NCBI RefSeq assembly: GCF_030409225.1
Contig: NZ_JAUFPK010000007.1
Span: forward strand, 25,169 to 89,168
Reading direction: 5' to 3'
Source of the DNA: Aquisalimonas lutea
Lineage (GTDB): Bacteria > Pseudomonadota > Gammaproteobacteria > Nitrococcales > Aquisalimonadaceae
Length of the DNA stretch: 64,000 bases
Shown: one piece after another, positions 1 through 8,479 of the stretch
Layout of the letters: each line of letters opens with the position of its first letter
Position numbering within the stretch: position 1 is the stretch's first letter
Translations under genes and position numbers: made by a program
The notes under the pieces: model-generated
Told to the model about the DNA's origin: nothing
The model's input: the letters and a program-made list of their open reading frames with translations, nothing else
Database searches by the model: none

Positions 1-804
1 GTCTGCGGCGCCGCGCTGCTGCTGTACCTGTCCGGCCTGGCGCGGGGCGCTGCTCCCGGCTTCTGGCGGAACTTCGCGTTCTTCCTCGGGCTGGGGCTGA
101 TGTACGGGGTCACCCAGACCCAGTTCGACTACTTCTCCCAGTACGTGTTCTTCATCCACCGCATCCAGCACCTGGTGCTGCACCACGTGGCGGCCATGAT
201 GCTGGTGCTGGCCAACCCGCTGCCGGTGCTGGCCCGGGGCACGCCGCAGCCGCTGCGCGACAACCTGCTCGCGCCGCTGTGGCGGAGCGCGCCGGTGCGC
301 ACGGGTTATGCGGTGCTCCAGCAGCCGGCGGTGGCGGCGTTCCTGTTTGCCGGGCTGGTGTATTTCTGGCTGATCCCCAGCATCCATTTCGACGCCATGC
401 TCAGCGGCTGGCTGTACAGCGTCATGAACTGGAGCATGGCCCTGGACGGGCTGCTGTTCTGGTGGCTGGTGCTCAACCCGCATGCTCCCGGCTCCGGGCG
501 GCACTGCCTCGGCTACGGCATGCGCTGCATCCTGCTGGCGGCAGTGGCATTCCCGCAGATCATCCTGGGTGCCTACATCTTCTTCTACGGCACGGGGATC
601 TACGAGTTCTACGAGGTCTGCGGCAGCCCCTGGCCCATCGATACCGATACGGATCGCGTGCTGGGCGGCCTGATCACCTGGATCCCGCCGGCGATGATGA
701 GCGTGGTGGGCCTGCTGGTGGTTCTGTCCCAGATGTTCAGGCAGGAGAAGCGGGAAGCCGAGCGCCTGGGGCAGGGTGCCCCCGCCACGGGGTCGACGGC
801 CTGA
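1..804 (+). CDS. Cytochrome c oxidase assembly protein, CtaG (caa3) family, 5'-truncated by window edge
   Basis: The frame is open from base 1, so the start lies outside the window; 267 residues are visible. It is a polytopic membrane protein with at least five hydrophobic segments and charged, His-rich connectors (for example FFIHRIQHLVLHHVAAMM near visible residues 51-68). This pattern is typical of the caa3_CtaG family, which helps put copper into haem-copper oxidases. The polar C-terminal tail (KREAERLGQG) is probably cytoplasmic. A SCO gene follows 32 bases downstream, which supports a role in CuA/CuB assembly, with the oxidase subunits presumably upstream. The family call rests on topology, motif style and neighbour; I cannot align it here. 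Confidence 0.82.
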   Translation, partial: VCGAALLLYLSGLARGAAPGFWRNFAFFLGLGLMYGVTQTQFDYFSQYVFFIHRIQHLVLHHVAAMMLVLANPLPVLARGTPQPLRDNLLAPLWRSAPVRTGYAVLQQPAVAAFLFAGLVYFWLIPSIHFDAMLSGWLYSVMNWSMALDGLLFWWLVLNPHAPGSGRHCLGYGMRCILLAAVAFPQIILGAYIFFYGTGIYEFYEVCGSPWPIDTDTDRVLGGLITWIPPAMMSVVGLLVVLSQMFRQEKREAERLGQGAPATGSTA

Positions 805-836
805 GGCCAAGGACCATGTCATTCGCGGAGAGACGC

Positions 837-1427
837 ATGCCACGCTGGATTGTCACCCTGGTGCTGCTGAGCGGGCTCGCCGTCGCTGGTTGCGGCGGCG
901 GGCAGGACTGGCAGACCAAGGATATCTCGCAGCTGATGCCGGAGCTGCAGTTCACCCTGACCGACGAGCACGGCGAGGAGGTCACGGCCGACGCCTATGA
1001 AGGCAGGGCCGTGCTGATGTTCTTCGGCTTTACCCACTGCCCGGATGTCTGCCCGGCGACCATGGCGCGGATCGCCGGCTGGCTCGGGCAGCTGCCCGAG
1101 GCCGACCGCGAGCGGATCCGGGTGCTGTTCGTCAGCGTCGACCCGGACCGGGACGACCCGGAGCGGCTGCGCAGCTACACGGCGCACTTCCACGAGGCGA
1201 TCACGGGCCTGACCGGCACCCAGGAGCAGCTGCGCCGCCTGAGCAAGCGCTATCGCGTCACCTACGGCTACGGCGACAAGGACGGCAGCGGCGACTACGA
1301 CGTCTCCCACAGCGCGGGGATCTATGGCTTCGCCGCCGACGGCGAGGCACGGGTGCTGATCCGCCAGAGCGATGACCGGGAGGCGGTTCTCGACGATCTC
1401 CGGCGCCTCGCCGGGACGGCCGGCTGA
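837..1427 (+). CDS. SCO1/SenC family copper chaperone lipoprotein
   Basis: A 196-residue thioredoxin-fold protein that delivers copper to, or reduces, the CuA site of cytochrome oxidase at the periplasmic face of the membrane. The N-terminus is a lipoprotein signal with lipobox LAVAGC. The metal/redox motif CPDVC follows FFGFTHC, and the conserved distal His lies in DVSHSAGIYGF. The ATG at 837 is preferred over the in-frame ATG at 816 because GGAG at 827-830 sits 6 bases upstream and the signal peptide then begins MPRWIV. It follows the CtaG-family gene closely and probably shares its transcript. It ends 5 bases before the convergent ABC exporter gene. Confidence 0.92.
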   Translation: MPRWIVTLVLLSGLAVAGCGGGQDWQTKDISQLMPELQFTLTDEHGEEVTADAYEGRAVLMFFGFTHCPDVCPATMARIAGWLGQLPEADRERIRVLFVSVDPDRDDPERLRSYTAHFHEAITGLTGTQEQLRRLSKRYRVTYGYGDKDGSGDYDVSHSAGIYGFAADGEARVLIRQSDDREAVLDDLRRLAGTAG

Positions 1428-1432
1428 GGCGG

Positions 1433-3226
1433 TCAGACGGCCGTCCCGGCGAGGGCTCCCGTCTGCACGCGCCACTGGGCGGCGTACAGGCCGTCGGCGG
1501 CGACGAGCTCGTCGTGGGTGCCCCGTTCGACGATGCGCCCGTGCTCCATCACGGCGATCTGGTCTGCGTGGACGATGGTCGACAGGCGATGGGCGATCAT
1601 GAGGATGGTGCGCTCGTGGGCCATGCGTCGAAGCGACGTCTGGATGGCCGCCTCCGTCTCGTTGTCGACGGCGCTGGTCGCCTCGTCGAGGATCAAGATC
1701 GGCGGGTCCTTGAGCAGGGCCCGCGCCAGGGACAGCCGCTGTCTCTGGCCGCCCGACAGGCGCACGCCGCGCTCGCCGACCCGGGCATCGAGGCCATCGG
1801 GCAGCCGGTTGATGAACTCCCACGCCTCCGCCGTCCGCGCCGCCTGGATGATATCCGCCTCGCTCGCGTCCCGGCGGCCGTAGGCGATGTTCTCCCGGAT
1901 ACTGCCCTCGAACAGGTACACGTCCTGGCTGACCAGCCCGATGGCGCGCCGCAGCGCCTGCAGGCGGAGCGTCGTGATGGGCTGGCCGTCGATGCGGATG
2001 TCGCCCGCCGTCGGGTCGTGGAACCGCAGCAGCAGGTTGATGAGCGTGGACTTGCCGGCCCCGGTGGCGCCGATCAGGGCCACGGTGTGGCCCGCCGGCA
2101 CGGTGAGGTCGATGGATTCCAGTGCCGGCGTGCCGTCGCTGTAGCGGAAGCGCACGCCTTCGAACGCGATCGCCCCGCGGACGGGTTGCGCCGGGTCCTG
2201 CCCGCCGGTATCGCGGATGCGGATGGGCGAGGCCAGCAGGTCGAGGATCCGGCGGGTGCTGGCCATGGCCCGCTCGAACAGGTCGATGACCTCGGCCATG
2301 CCCGTCAGCGGCCACAGCAGGCGCTGGGTGAGGAAGACGAGCACGCCGTAGGCGCCGACGTTCAGCTCGCCCCGGATAGCCAGCATGCCGCCGACGGTGA
2401 ACGTGGCCAGGAAGCCCGTCAGCACCGCCATGCGGATCACCGGGATGAACGCCGAGCTGACCCGGATCGCCCGGCGGTTGGCCTCGACGTAGTCCTCGCT
2501 GGCCCGGCGCAGGCGGTCCGCCTCGTAGGGCTCCGCCGTGAAGCTCTTGATGGTGGCGATGCCGGCGATGTTGGCATGCAGCCGGTTCGCCAGGTCGGCG
2601 ACGCGCTCGCGCACGGCACCGTACAGGGGGCCGGCCCGGCGCTGGAAGTAGAACGCCCCCCAGATGATCACCGGGATGGGCGTGAACGCGAGCGCGGCGA
2701 TGAGCGGCGACAGCACCAGGAAGACCGCACCCACGGCGACCACGGTGACCAGCACCTGGATCATGGCGTTGGCACCGCCGTCCAGGAAGCGCTCCAGCTG
2801 GTTGATGTCGTCGTTCATGGTCGCGACCAGGTCGCCCGAGCTGCGTGCCTCGAAGAAGTCCATGTCCTGGTTCTGCACGTGCTCGTAGGCGTCCTGCCGC
2901 AGATCCGCCTGCAGGCGCTGGGCGAGATTCCGCCAGAGGATCTGGTAGAGGTACTCGAACAGGGATTCGCCCGCCCAGACGAAGAATGTCAGCCCGCCCA
3001 GCAGCAGGATCTGCTCCTGGGCCGAAGTGAACCCGAGCGCGGCGACGAAGCTGTCCTCCTGGTTGACCACCACGTCGATGGCCACGCCGATGAGGATTTC
3101 CGGGGCGATGTCGAAGAGCTTGTTGACCACCGAGCACGTCGTCGCCGCCGCGATGCGGCGCCGGTAGCCGCGGGCGTAGCGCAGCAGGCGGCCGAGAGCG
3201 TGGAAGCTGGAGGTGTTGGCGGACAT
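1433..3226 (-). CDS. ABC exporter half-transporter (fused membrane and ATPase domains), MsbA/siderophore-exporter type
   Basis: 597 residues. The N-terminal ~330 residues form a six-helix exporter domain; the C-terminal ~240 form the nucleotide-binding domain with Walker A GATGAGKST, signature LSGGQRQR, Walker B LILDEATSAVD and the H-loop IAHRLST. It should act as a homodimer exporting a hydrophobic or amphipathic substrate. The substrate cannot be read from the sequence. Its divergent neighbour is a TonB siderophore receptor, so siderophore or iron-linked export is a reasonable inference, but no siderophore synthesis gene lies in the window. The 200-base intergenic region carries a palindrome (3336-3351) that could serve both genes. 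Confidence 0.88.
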   Translation of the reverse strand: MSANTSSFHALGRLLRYARGYRRRIAAATTCSVVNKLFDIAPEILIGVAIDVVVNQEDSFVAALGFTSAQEQILLLGGLTFFVWAGESLFEYLYQILWRNLAQRLQADLRQDAYEHVQNQDMDFFEARSSGDLVATMNDDINQLERFLDGGANAMIQVLVTVVAVGAVFLVLSPLIAALAFTPIPVIIWGAFYFQRRAGPLYGAVRERVADLANRLHANIAGIATIKSFTAEPYEADRLRRASEDYVEANRRAIRVSSAFIPVIRMAVLTGFLATFTVGGMLAIRGELNVGAYGVLVFLTQRLLWPLTGMAEVIDLFERAMASTRRILDLLASPIRIRDTGGQDPAQPVRGAIAFEGVRFRYSDGTPALESIDLTVPAGHTVALIGATGAGKSTLINLLLRFHDPTAGDIRIDGQPITTLRLQALRRAIGLVSQDVYLFEGSIRENIAYGRRDASEADIIQAARTAEAWEFINRLPDGLDARVGERGVRLSGGQRQRLSLARALLKDPPILILDEATSAVDNETEAAIQTSLRRMAHERTILMIAHRLSTIVHADQIAVMEHGRIVERGTHDELVAADGLYAAQWRVQTGALAGTAV

Positions 3227-3335
3227 CTCGACTCGTGTTGTTGAGGGTGGTCATCCCGGTGCGCGATCCCGGTGATCCGGCGAGCGGGAACTCCACCACG
3301 TCCGTCATCGCCTCCGCAAGAGCGGGCGCATGGGG

Positions 3336-3351
3336 ATTTGCATATACAAAT
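3336..3351. promoter_or_regulatory. Near-perfect palindrome between divergent exporter and TonB receptor genes
   Basis: ATTTGCATATACAAAT is a 16-base inverted repeat with 7 of 8 positions matched. It stands in an AT-rich island (about 3334-3385) within otherwise GC-rich DNA. It lies about 110 bases from the exporter start and 75 bases from the receptor start, so it could be a shared operator. It does not look like a good Fur box; a 19-base comparison over the adjacent bases gave only 8 matches. The binding factor is unknown. Confidence 0.4.
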
Positions 3352-3426
3352 GCGACTGATTACGATTCATTACTCTGTTACTCGTCACTAGAACGCTCTC
3401 GCTTGGCCAGTCGCAAGGAGTCCCGC

Positions 3427-5511
3427 ATGCCTTTGCCGCCATGCCCGTCCGGACCACGCAGCCCTGCTTCGCGCAAGTGGACGCCTCTTTCCGCAGCCAT
3501 GATGGTAACGGCGGCCATTGGCTGGAACGCGGCTGCCCACGCCCAGAACGACACGGTGACCCTGGATGTCATCGAGGTCGGCACCGCGCTGAAGCTCGAC
3601 GCGCCCATGGTCGAGACGCCGCGTCCGGTATCCAGCGTCGACCGCGAGGAGCTCGAGGAGCGCAACGTCCAGCACCTGGACGAGACCTTCCGCTATCGCG
3701 CCGGCGTGCGATCCGGGCATTACGGCGCCGACAACGATACCGACTGGCTGAAGGTGCGCGGTTTCGACCACGCCACCTACCAGGACGGCCTGCGCGTCTA
3801 CCGCGAGGGCTATTACCAGTGGCTCCCCGAGCCCTACGGCCTGGAGCGCGTGGACGTGCTCAAGGGGCCGTCGTCCATCCTCTACGGCGAGGCGCCCCCG
3901 GGCGGGCTGATCAACGCCATCAGCAAGCGGCCCACGGCGGAATCCCGGGGTCGTCTGGACCTGCAGGCGGGCAACCGGGAGCATCGGCAGCTCGGCATCG
4001 ATACCTCCGGGCCGCTTACCGGCGACGGCGACGTGCGCTACCGCCTGGTGGGCACCTACAAGTACCGCGAGGGCGATCTCGATCACACCGAGAACGAGCG
4101 CTTCTATCTCGCCCCGAGCCTGGAGGTCGACCTGACCAACGACACCATGCTGACCCTGCGCGGGAGCCTGCAGCACGATGATGCCGTCCCGGTCAACGCG
4201 TTCAAGCTCCCCTACGGCACCGTGGAGGACACGCCGTTCGGCAAGGTCGATCCGTCCACCAACCTGGGCGAGCCCGGGTACGAGCGCAACGACCGGGAGC
4301 AGTACGCACTCGGCTACGAGCTCCGGCATTTCTTCAACGATACCTGGTCGTTCGAGCAGCGCACCCGGTACAGCCGCATGCAGCTCGACCTTCGCAGCGT
4401 CTACGCGTCAGCGATGGTCAACGCCCGGGAGGCGTCGCGGGGGCTGGTGTACCGGGACGGCACCACCCGCAGCTGGACGACCGACAACCGCCTCACGGGC
4501 TACTGGTCCGGCGGCGGCTTCGAGAACACCCTACTGCTAGGGGTGGATTACCAGGATCTGAAGACCGAGGGCGACGAGGCGGATCTGTTCTCCTTCGGCT
4601 CCCCCATCGACATTTTTGATCCCGTGTACGGCAACTTCACCCCGGTGAGCGACAGCCAGCTCGAGGAGCGGCGCAACACCCGTGAGCAGCTGGGCGTCTA
4701 TGCGCAGAACCAGCTGGTGCTTGCCGACCGTTGGATTCTGCTGGGCGGAGCCCGCTTCGACCAGGCGGAGACCACCACCCGGAACCGTACGACCGGCACC
4801 AGCGAGCGCGCGGAGGCCGACGAGCTGTCCCTGTCCGGCGGGCTGATGTACCGCAGCGCAGCGGGGGTCAACCCGTACCTGAGCTACCAGGAATCGTTCG
4901 AGCCGGTCTCCGGCGTCGACAGCAGCGGTGACCTCTATGAGCCCAGGGAAGGCAGGCAGTGGGAGCTGGGCGTGAAGGTGGCTCCGCCCGGGTGGAACGG
5001 CTATCTGACCGCCGCCGCGTTCGACCTGCGCGAGGACAATACGCTGATCTCCGACGGCTCCGGCCGGCAGGTGCAGGCCGGGGAGCGTACCTCCACCGGC
5101 TTCGAGCTGGAGACCGTGGGCTACCTGACCGACCGCCTCCAGGCGACCTTCGCCTATACCTACACCGACGCCCGGCAGGACGAGTCGGCGAGCCAGCAGG
5201 ACCAGCGGGCCCCGCTGATTCCGCGCCATCAGGCATCGGCGTGGCTCGACTATGTATTCACGGATGGCACCCTGGACGGACTCAAGCTCGGCGGCGGCGT
5301 CCGCTACGTCGGCGAGACCGAGGACGGCGCCACGCAGGTTGCGGACTACACGGTTGCCGACGCCATGGCCCGCTATGACCTCACGCCGCAGTGGCACGTG
5401 CAGGTCAACGTCGCCAACGTCACGGACGAGGAGTACGTGGCGAGCTGCGAGTACTGGTGCTACTACGGCGAATCCCGCAGCATTACGGCCAGCACGGCGT
5501 ACCGGTGGTGA
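3427..5511 (+). CDS. TonB-dependent siderophore receptor
   Basis: 694 residues from the ATG at 3427, chosen because AAGGAG lies just upstream and a signal peptide ending AAAHA/QND follows; longer in-frame starts lack both. After a TonB-box-like segment (DVIEVGTA) comes the plug domain (RPVSSVDREELEER; RGFDHATYQDG; ERVDVLKGPSSILYGEAPPG), then a ~550-residue beta-barrel ending in the aromatic residue W (ASTAYRW), as usual for outer-membrane barrels. It imports a ferric siderophore across the outer membrane using TonB/ExbBD energy. The siderophore is not deducible. No Fur box is convincing upstream. A hairpin at 5521-5541 may terminate the transcript. Confidence 0.93.
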   Translation: MPLPPCPSGPRSPASRKWTPLSAAMMVTAAIGWNAAAHAQNDTVTLDVIEVGTALKLDAPMVETPRPVSSVDREELEERNVQHLDETFRYRAGVRSGHYGADNDTDWLKVRGFDHATYQDGLRVYREGYYQWLPEPYGLERVDVLKGPSSILYGEAPPGGLINAISKRPTAESRGRLDLQAGNREHRQLGIDTSGPLTGDGDVRYRLVGTYKYREGDLDHTENERFYLAPSLEVDLTNDTMLTLRGSLQHDDAVPVNAFKLPYGTVEDTPFGKVDPSTNLGEPGYERNDREQYALGYELRHFFNDTWSFEQRTRYSRMQLDLRSVYASAMVNAREASRGLVYRDGTTRSWTTDNRLTGYWSGGGFENTLLLGVDYQDLKTEGDEADLFSFGSPIDIFDPVYGNFTPVSDSQLEERRNTREQLGVYAQNQLVLADRWILLGGARFDQAETTTRNRTTGTSERAEADELSLSGGLMYRSAAGVNPYLSYQESFEPVSGVDSSGDLYEPREGRQWELGVKVAPPGWNGYLTAAAFDLREDNTLISDGSGRQVQAGERTSTGFELETVGYLTDRLQATFAYTYTDARQDESASQQDQRAPLIPRHQASAWLDYVFTDGTLDGLKLGGGVRYVGETEDGATQVADYTVADAMARYDLTPQWHVQVNVANVTDEEYVASCEYWCYYGESRSITASTAYRW

Positions 5512-5520
5512 GGCGGACGG

Positions 5521-5541
5521 CGGGAGGCGGTTGGCCTCCCG
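5521..5541 (+). terminator. Hairpin after TonB receptor gene
   Basis: CGGGAGGC (5521-5528) pairs perfectly with GCCTCCCG (5534-5541) across a 5-base loop, 10 bases after the receptor stop codon. There is no T-tract after it, so termination may be weak or Rho-assisted. Confidence 0.5.
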
Positions 5542-5557
5542 TGCACAATTACATCGT

Positions 5558-5585
5558 TTGACAACATTATTCCTGTGTCTATAGA
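5558..5585 (+). promoter_or_regulatory. Sigma-70-type promoter for mntR
   Basis: TTGACA at 5558-5563 and TATAGA at 5580-5585 are separated by 16 bases, in an AT-rich stretch just before mntR. This is a perfect -35 and a near-consensus -10. The start of transcription would fall near 5592, leaving a very short leader. Confidence 0.7.
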
Positions 5586-5611
5586 ATTTCACGCCCTGTT
5601 TTTATTGCCCG

Positions 5612-6088
5612 ATGCCGCCGGTGCGTGCGCCCATGCCCCGATCGTTCGCGGAATCCAGACCCGGTCCACCCGCCGACGCCGAGCGCCACGCCAAGGCGTT
5701 CCAGAAAGCCCGTGACGCCCGTCGCACCGAGCTCATCGAGGACTACGTCGAGCTGATCGCGGACTTCATGGAGCTGCACGGCGAGGCGCGGCAGGTGGAC
5801 ATCGCCCAGCGTCTCGGGGTAGCGCAGCCCACCGTCGCCAAGATGCTCAAGCGCCTGGCCGAGGAGGGGCTCATTACGCGGCGTCCCTACCGCGGCGTGT
5901 TCCTGACCGAGGCGGGGCAGCGCATCGCCGAGGAGAGCCGGCGCCGGCACGAGATCGTCGAGGGCTTCCTGCGGGCGCTCGGCGTCAGCGAGGACGTGGC
6001 CAAGAACGACGCCGAGGGCATGGAGCACCACGTCAGCGACGAGACCCTGCAGGCGTTCGAGCGGTATCTCCGCGCGCACCGCGAGTGA
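5612..6088 (+). CDS. mntR: Manganese-responsive transcriptional regulator MntR (DtxR family)
   Basis: 158 residues, the length of enterobacterial MntR. An N-terminal winged helix ([20 protein letters not shown]) is followed by the dimerisation domain with the metal-ligand motifs [11 protein letters not shown] and [10 protein letters not shown], which match the His and Glu/His ligands of MntR. There is no SH3 domain, so it is the short MntR type. It represses Mn uptake genes when Mn(II) is bound. It converges on a Mn-type ABC importer whose promoter carries two TTAGC-N4-GCTAA repeats, the likely target. Start codon choice (5612 or 5633) is uncertain because neither has a Shine-Dalgarno; 5612 fits the promoter. 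Confidence 0.92.
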   Translation: MPPVRAPMPRSFAESRPGPPADAERHAKAFQKARDARRTELIEDYVELIADFMELHGEARQVDIAQRLGVAQPTVAKMLKRLAEEGLITRRPYRGVFLTEAGQRIAEESRRRHEIVEGFLRALGVSEDVAKNDAEGMEHHVSDETLQAFERYLRAHRE

Positions 6089-6200
6089 CGGCAGCCGGCT
6101 CCGGAGGCTCCCGGCCCGCCCGCGCAAGTGTGGGCGCGTGGCGCAAGCGCGCCGCCGTCCCGGGGGCGCCGGCCGCGGCCGTCGTTCGGGCAGGGGCTGA

Positions 6201-7337
6201 TCAGATCTCCGCCGGGGCCCACGGCTCGGTCAGTGCGCGCGCCGTCTCACGGCCCCGGGGCGTGAGATACAGCATATCGCCCTCACGCAGCACCAGGCCG
6301 TGCTTCAGGCTGCGTGCCAGCACGGCCCGGGCCCTGGCCGTGCTCCAGCCGAGATGATGCTCGAGCGCGGAGACGACGTTCTCCTCATCGACGCGTGCCG
6401 AGCGCTCGTGCTCGTACAGGTGGACGACCAGCGTTCGTGACGCATCCGCATGGCGTTGCCCGAAGCGCCGCCATTCCTGGGCCAGCAGACCGTGACGCGG
6501 GCCGAGCAGAAAGGCCAGGAGCAGGAATGCCCCGGTCATCAGCGCCATCATGCCGCCGATGGACACGTCCGCGGCGACCGCGAGCCAGTAGCCCGAGATG
6601 CTGGAAGCCACCCCGATTCCGGCGCCGATCAGGAGCATGGGCACCAGCCGGTCCGTCAGCAGGTACGCGGCTGTCGGCGGTACGATGACGAACGCAACGA
6701 ACAGCACGGCGCCCACCGCGTCGAAGGCCGCGACGGCCGTGGTACTGGTCAGGGCGAGCAGTGCGTAGAACAGCACACCGGGCGCAAAGCCGAGGGCGGC
6801 CGCAAGCTGCGGATCGAAGGTCGAGAGCTTGAGCTCCTTGAAGAAGAAGACGACAAAGGCGGCGTCCAGCAACGTCACGAGCCCCATCCAGATGATCGCG
6901 TTCGGGACGTCGAGGCCCGCGATTGCCGTGGTATCGAGCCAGACGAAGCCGATCTCGCCCAGCAGCACGGTGTGCTCGTCGATGTGCACATCCCGGGCGT
7001 AGAGATTGAACAGAAGCACGCCGGCGGCGAACAGGGCGGGAAAGACGAGACCGATGGCCGCGTCGTTCTTGACCCGGCGCGTTCTGGCCACGAGCTCGGT
7101 GAGAAACACCGTGAGAACCCCGGTCAGCGCCGCCCCGACAATCTGCACCGGGCCGCTCTGGGCGCGGGTGAGCAGCCAGACGATGACGATGCCGAACACG
7201 ATGGAGTGGCTGATGGCGTCGGAGAGCATGGCGTTGCGGCGCAGGACCAGGAACGTTCCCACCAGCGAGCCGGCCACGCCGACCAGGGCGCCGGTGAGGA
7301 TGATCATGAGCGTGGAGTTGCCGAACAACGCCTGCAT
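6201..7337 (-). CDS. Metal (Mn/Fe-type) ABC transporter permease with C-terminal winged-helix extension
   Basis: 378 residues. The first ~285 form an ABC-3 family permease of about eight or nine helices (GSLVGTFLVLRRNAMLSD near the start). The last ~90 residues are soluble and resemble a winged helix (VVSALEHHLGWS followed by LKHGLVLREG and LTPRGRETA). Ordinary family members of ~280 residues lack this extension. The start at 7337 is 2 bases after the stop of the upstream permease. It is the last gene of the four-gene operon and forms a heterodimeric channel with that permease. The tail could sense metal or nucleic acid at the membrane; that is speculation. Confidence 0.88.
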   Translation of the reverse strand: MQALFGNSTLMIILTGALVGVAGSLVGTFLVLRRNAMLSDAISHSIVFGIVIVWLLTRAQSGPVQIVGAALTGVLTVFLTELVARTRRVKNDAAIGLVFPALFAAGVLLFNLYARDVHIDEHTVLLGEIGFVWLDTTAIAGLDVPNAIIWMGLVTLLDAAFVVFFFKELKLSTFDPQLAAALGFAPGVLFYALLALTSTTAVAAFDAVGAVLFVAFVIVPPTAAYLLTDRLVPMLLIGAGIGVASSISGYWLAVAADVSIGGMMALMTGAFLLLAFLLGPRHGLLAQEWRRFGQRHADASRTLVVHLYEHERSARVDEENVVSALEHHLGWSTARARAVLARSLKHGLVLREGDMLYLTPRGRETARALTEPWAPAEI

Positions 7338-7339
7338 GG

Positions 7340-8479
7340 TCACGCCATCTCCGGGGTCATGGTCTTGAGCACGCGTTCCGCCTCGCGCCGCCCGGCCTCG
7401 GTGAGCACCCAGTGCCGGCCCTCGCCGGGCATGTGCGCGACCGGCTCGACCAGGCCGCGCCGTTGGAGCTGGCGCAGGGCGCGCTGGGTGCGCGTGCCGT
7501 GGAAGCTGTCGAGCATGCCGGTCTCTGCCGGGTAGTCCGGGTCCCGGTGGTGGGCGGCCAGCTTGTACAGCGTCGTCAGCATCTGGCGCTGGCCGATGGT
7601 GCGGCGATCGCGCCAGTGGCGGATCTGCTCCCAGAGAACGCCGCGCCCCGGGGCGAGCAGGATGGACACGGCCACGATCGCGGTGGCGGCCAGCACCACC
7701 AAGGGCCCGGTGGCGAGGTTCTGCACCGAGGCGCTGATGAGCGCGCCGACCAGGCCGGAGACGATGCCGACGCCGACGGCGAGCAGAACCATGTGCTCGA
7801 GGCGCTTGACCCACTGGCGGGCCGCCACCGCCGGGGCGATGACCATGGAGGTCATCAGCACCACGCCGACCATCTGAAGGCCGATCACCACCGCCAGGGC
7901 GATCATTGCGGTCAGAACCGTCTCCAGCAGCGCGACGGGCAGGCCGACGGCCCGGGCGAACTCCGGGTCGAAGGTGACCAGCTTGAACTGCTTCCAGCAG
8001 CCCAGCACGAGGGCGACGGCGGCGATCGTCACGCCGCCCATGAGCCACAGGTCGGAGCGCAGCGTTGCCGCCGCCTGCCCGAACAGGAACGTGTCGAGCC
8101 CGCCCTGGGAAGCATTCGACTGCCCCTGGATGTAGGTCAGCAGCACCACGCCGGCGGCGAAGGTGAGGCCGAGGGCGCTGCCCAGGCCCGCATCCGTCTT
8201 GATCCGGGTGCGCCGCGTCAACGCGAGCACGAACAGCGCGGCGAGGATCGACGTGCCCAGCGCGCCCGCCATGATCCAGCCCATGTCGCGGGTGCCGGCG
8301 ATGAGAAAGCCGATGCACACGCCGGGGAGGGCGGCGTGGGCGAGCGTGTCGCCGAGCAGGCTCTGCTGGCGCAGCACCGCGAAGCAGCCGAGCACGCCGC
8401 TGGCGATGCCGAGCAGAACCGCACCCATGGCGACATTCTGTACCGTGTAGTCGGACAGGAGCTCGACAAGGCCCGTCAT
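7340..8479 (-). CDS. Metal (Mn/Fe-type) ABC transporter permease with C-terminal winged-helix extension
   Basis: 379 residues. An ABC-3 family membrane domain (ASGVLGCFAVLRQQSLLGDT, then eight or nine helices) covers residues ~1-285. A soluble tail of ~90 residues follows, with a winged-helix pattern (GTRTQRALRQLQRRGLVEPV, then WVLTEAGRREAE). It overlaps the ATPase gene by 4 bases and abuts the second permease, so translation is coupled. Both permeases of one importer carrying a DNA-binding-like tail is unusual. Transported metal is inferred as Mn (possibly Fe) from the binding protein and the MntR-like operators, not from this protein. Confidence 0.88.
   Translation of the reverse strand: MTGLVELLSDYTVQNVAMGAVLLGIASGVLGCFAVLRQQSLLGDTLAHAALPGVCIGFLIAGTRDMGWIMAGALGTSILAALFVLALTRRTRIKTDAGLGSALGLTFAAGVVLLTYIQGQSNASQGGLDTFLFGQAAATLRSDLWLMGGVTIAAVALVLGCWKQFKLVTFDPEFARAVGLPVALLETVLTAMIALAVVIGLQMVGVVLMTSMVIAPAVAARQWVKRLEHMVLLAVGVGIVSGLVGALISASVQNLATGPLVVLAATAIVAVSILLAPGRGVLWEQIRHWRDRRTIGQRQMLTTLYKLAAHHRDPDYPAETGMLDSFHGTRTQRALRQLQRRGLVEPVAHMPGEGRHWVLTEAGRREAERVLKTMTPEMA

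Noticed and set aside
1514..3244. Long open frame (576 codons) on the strand opposite the ABC exporter
   Set aside because: It is a codon-bias shadow in GC-rich DNA: low-complexity Arg/Asp/Gly composition, no family motifs, while the opposite strand encodes a complete ABC exporter.
3347..3370. Possible Fur box upstream of the TonB receptor
   Set aside because: The best alignment to the 19-base consensus gave about 8 matches, near chance; the adjacent palindrome is a better operator candidate.
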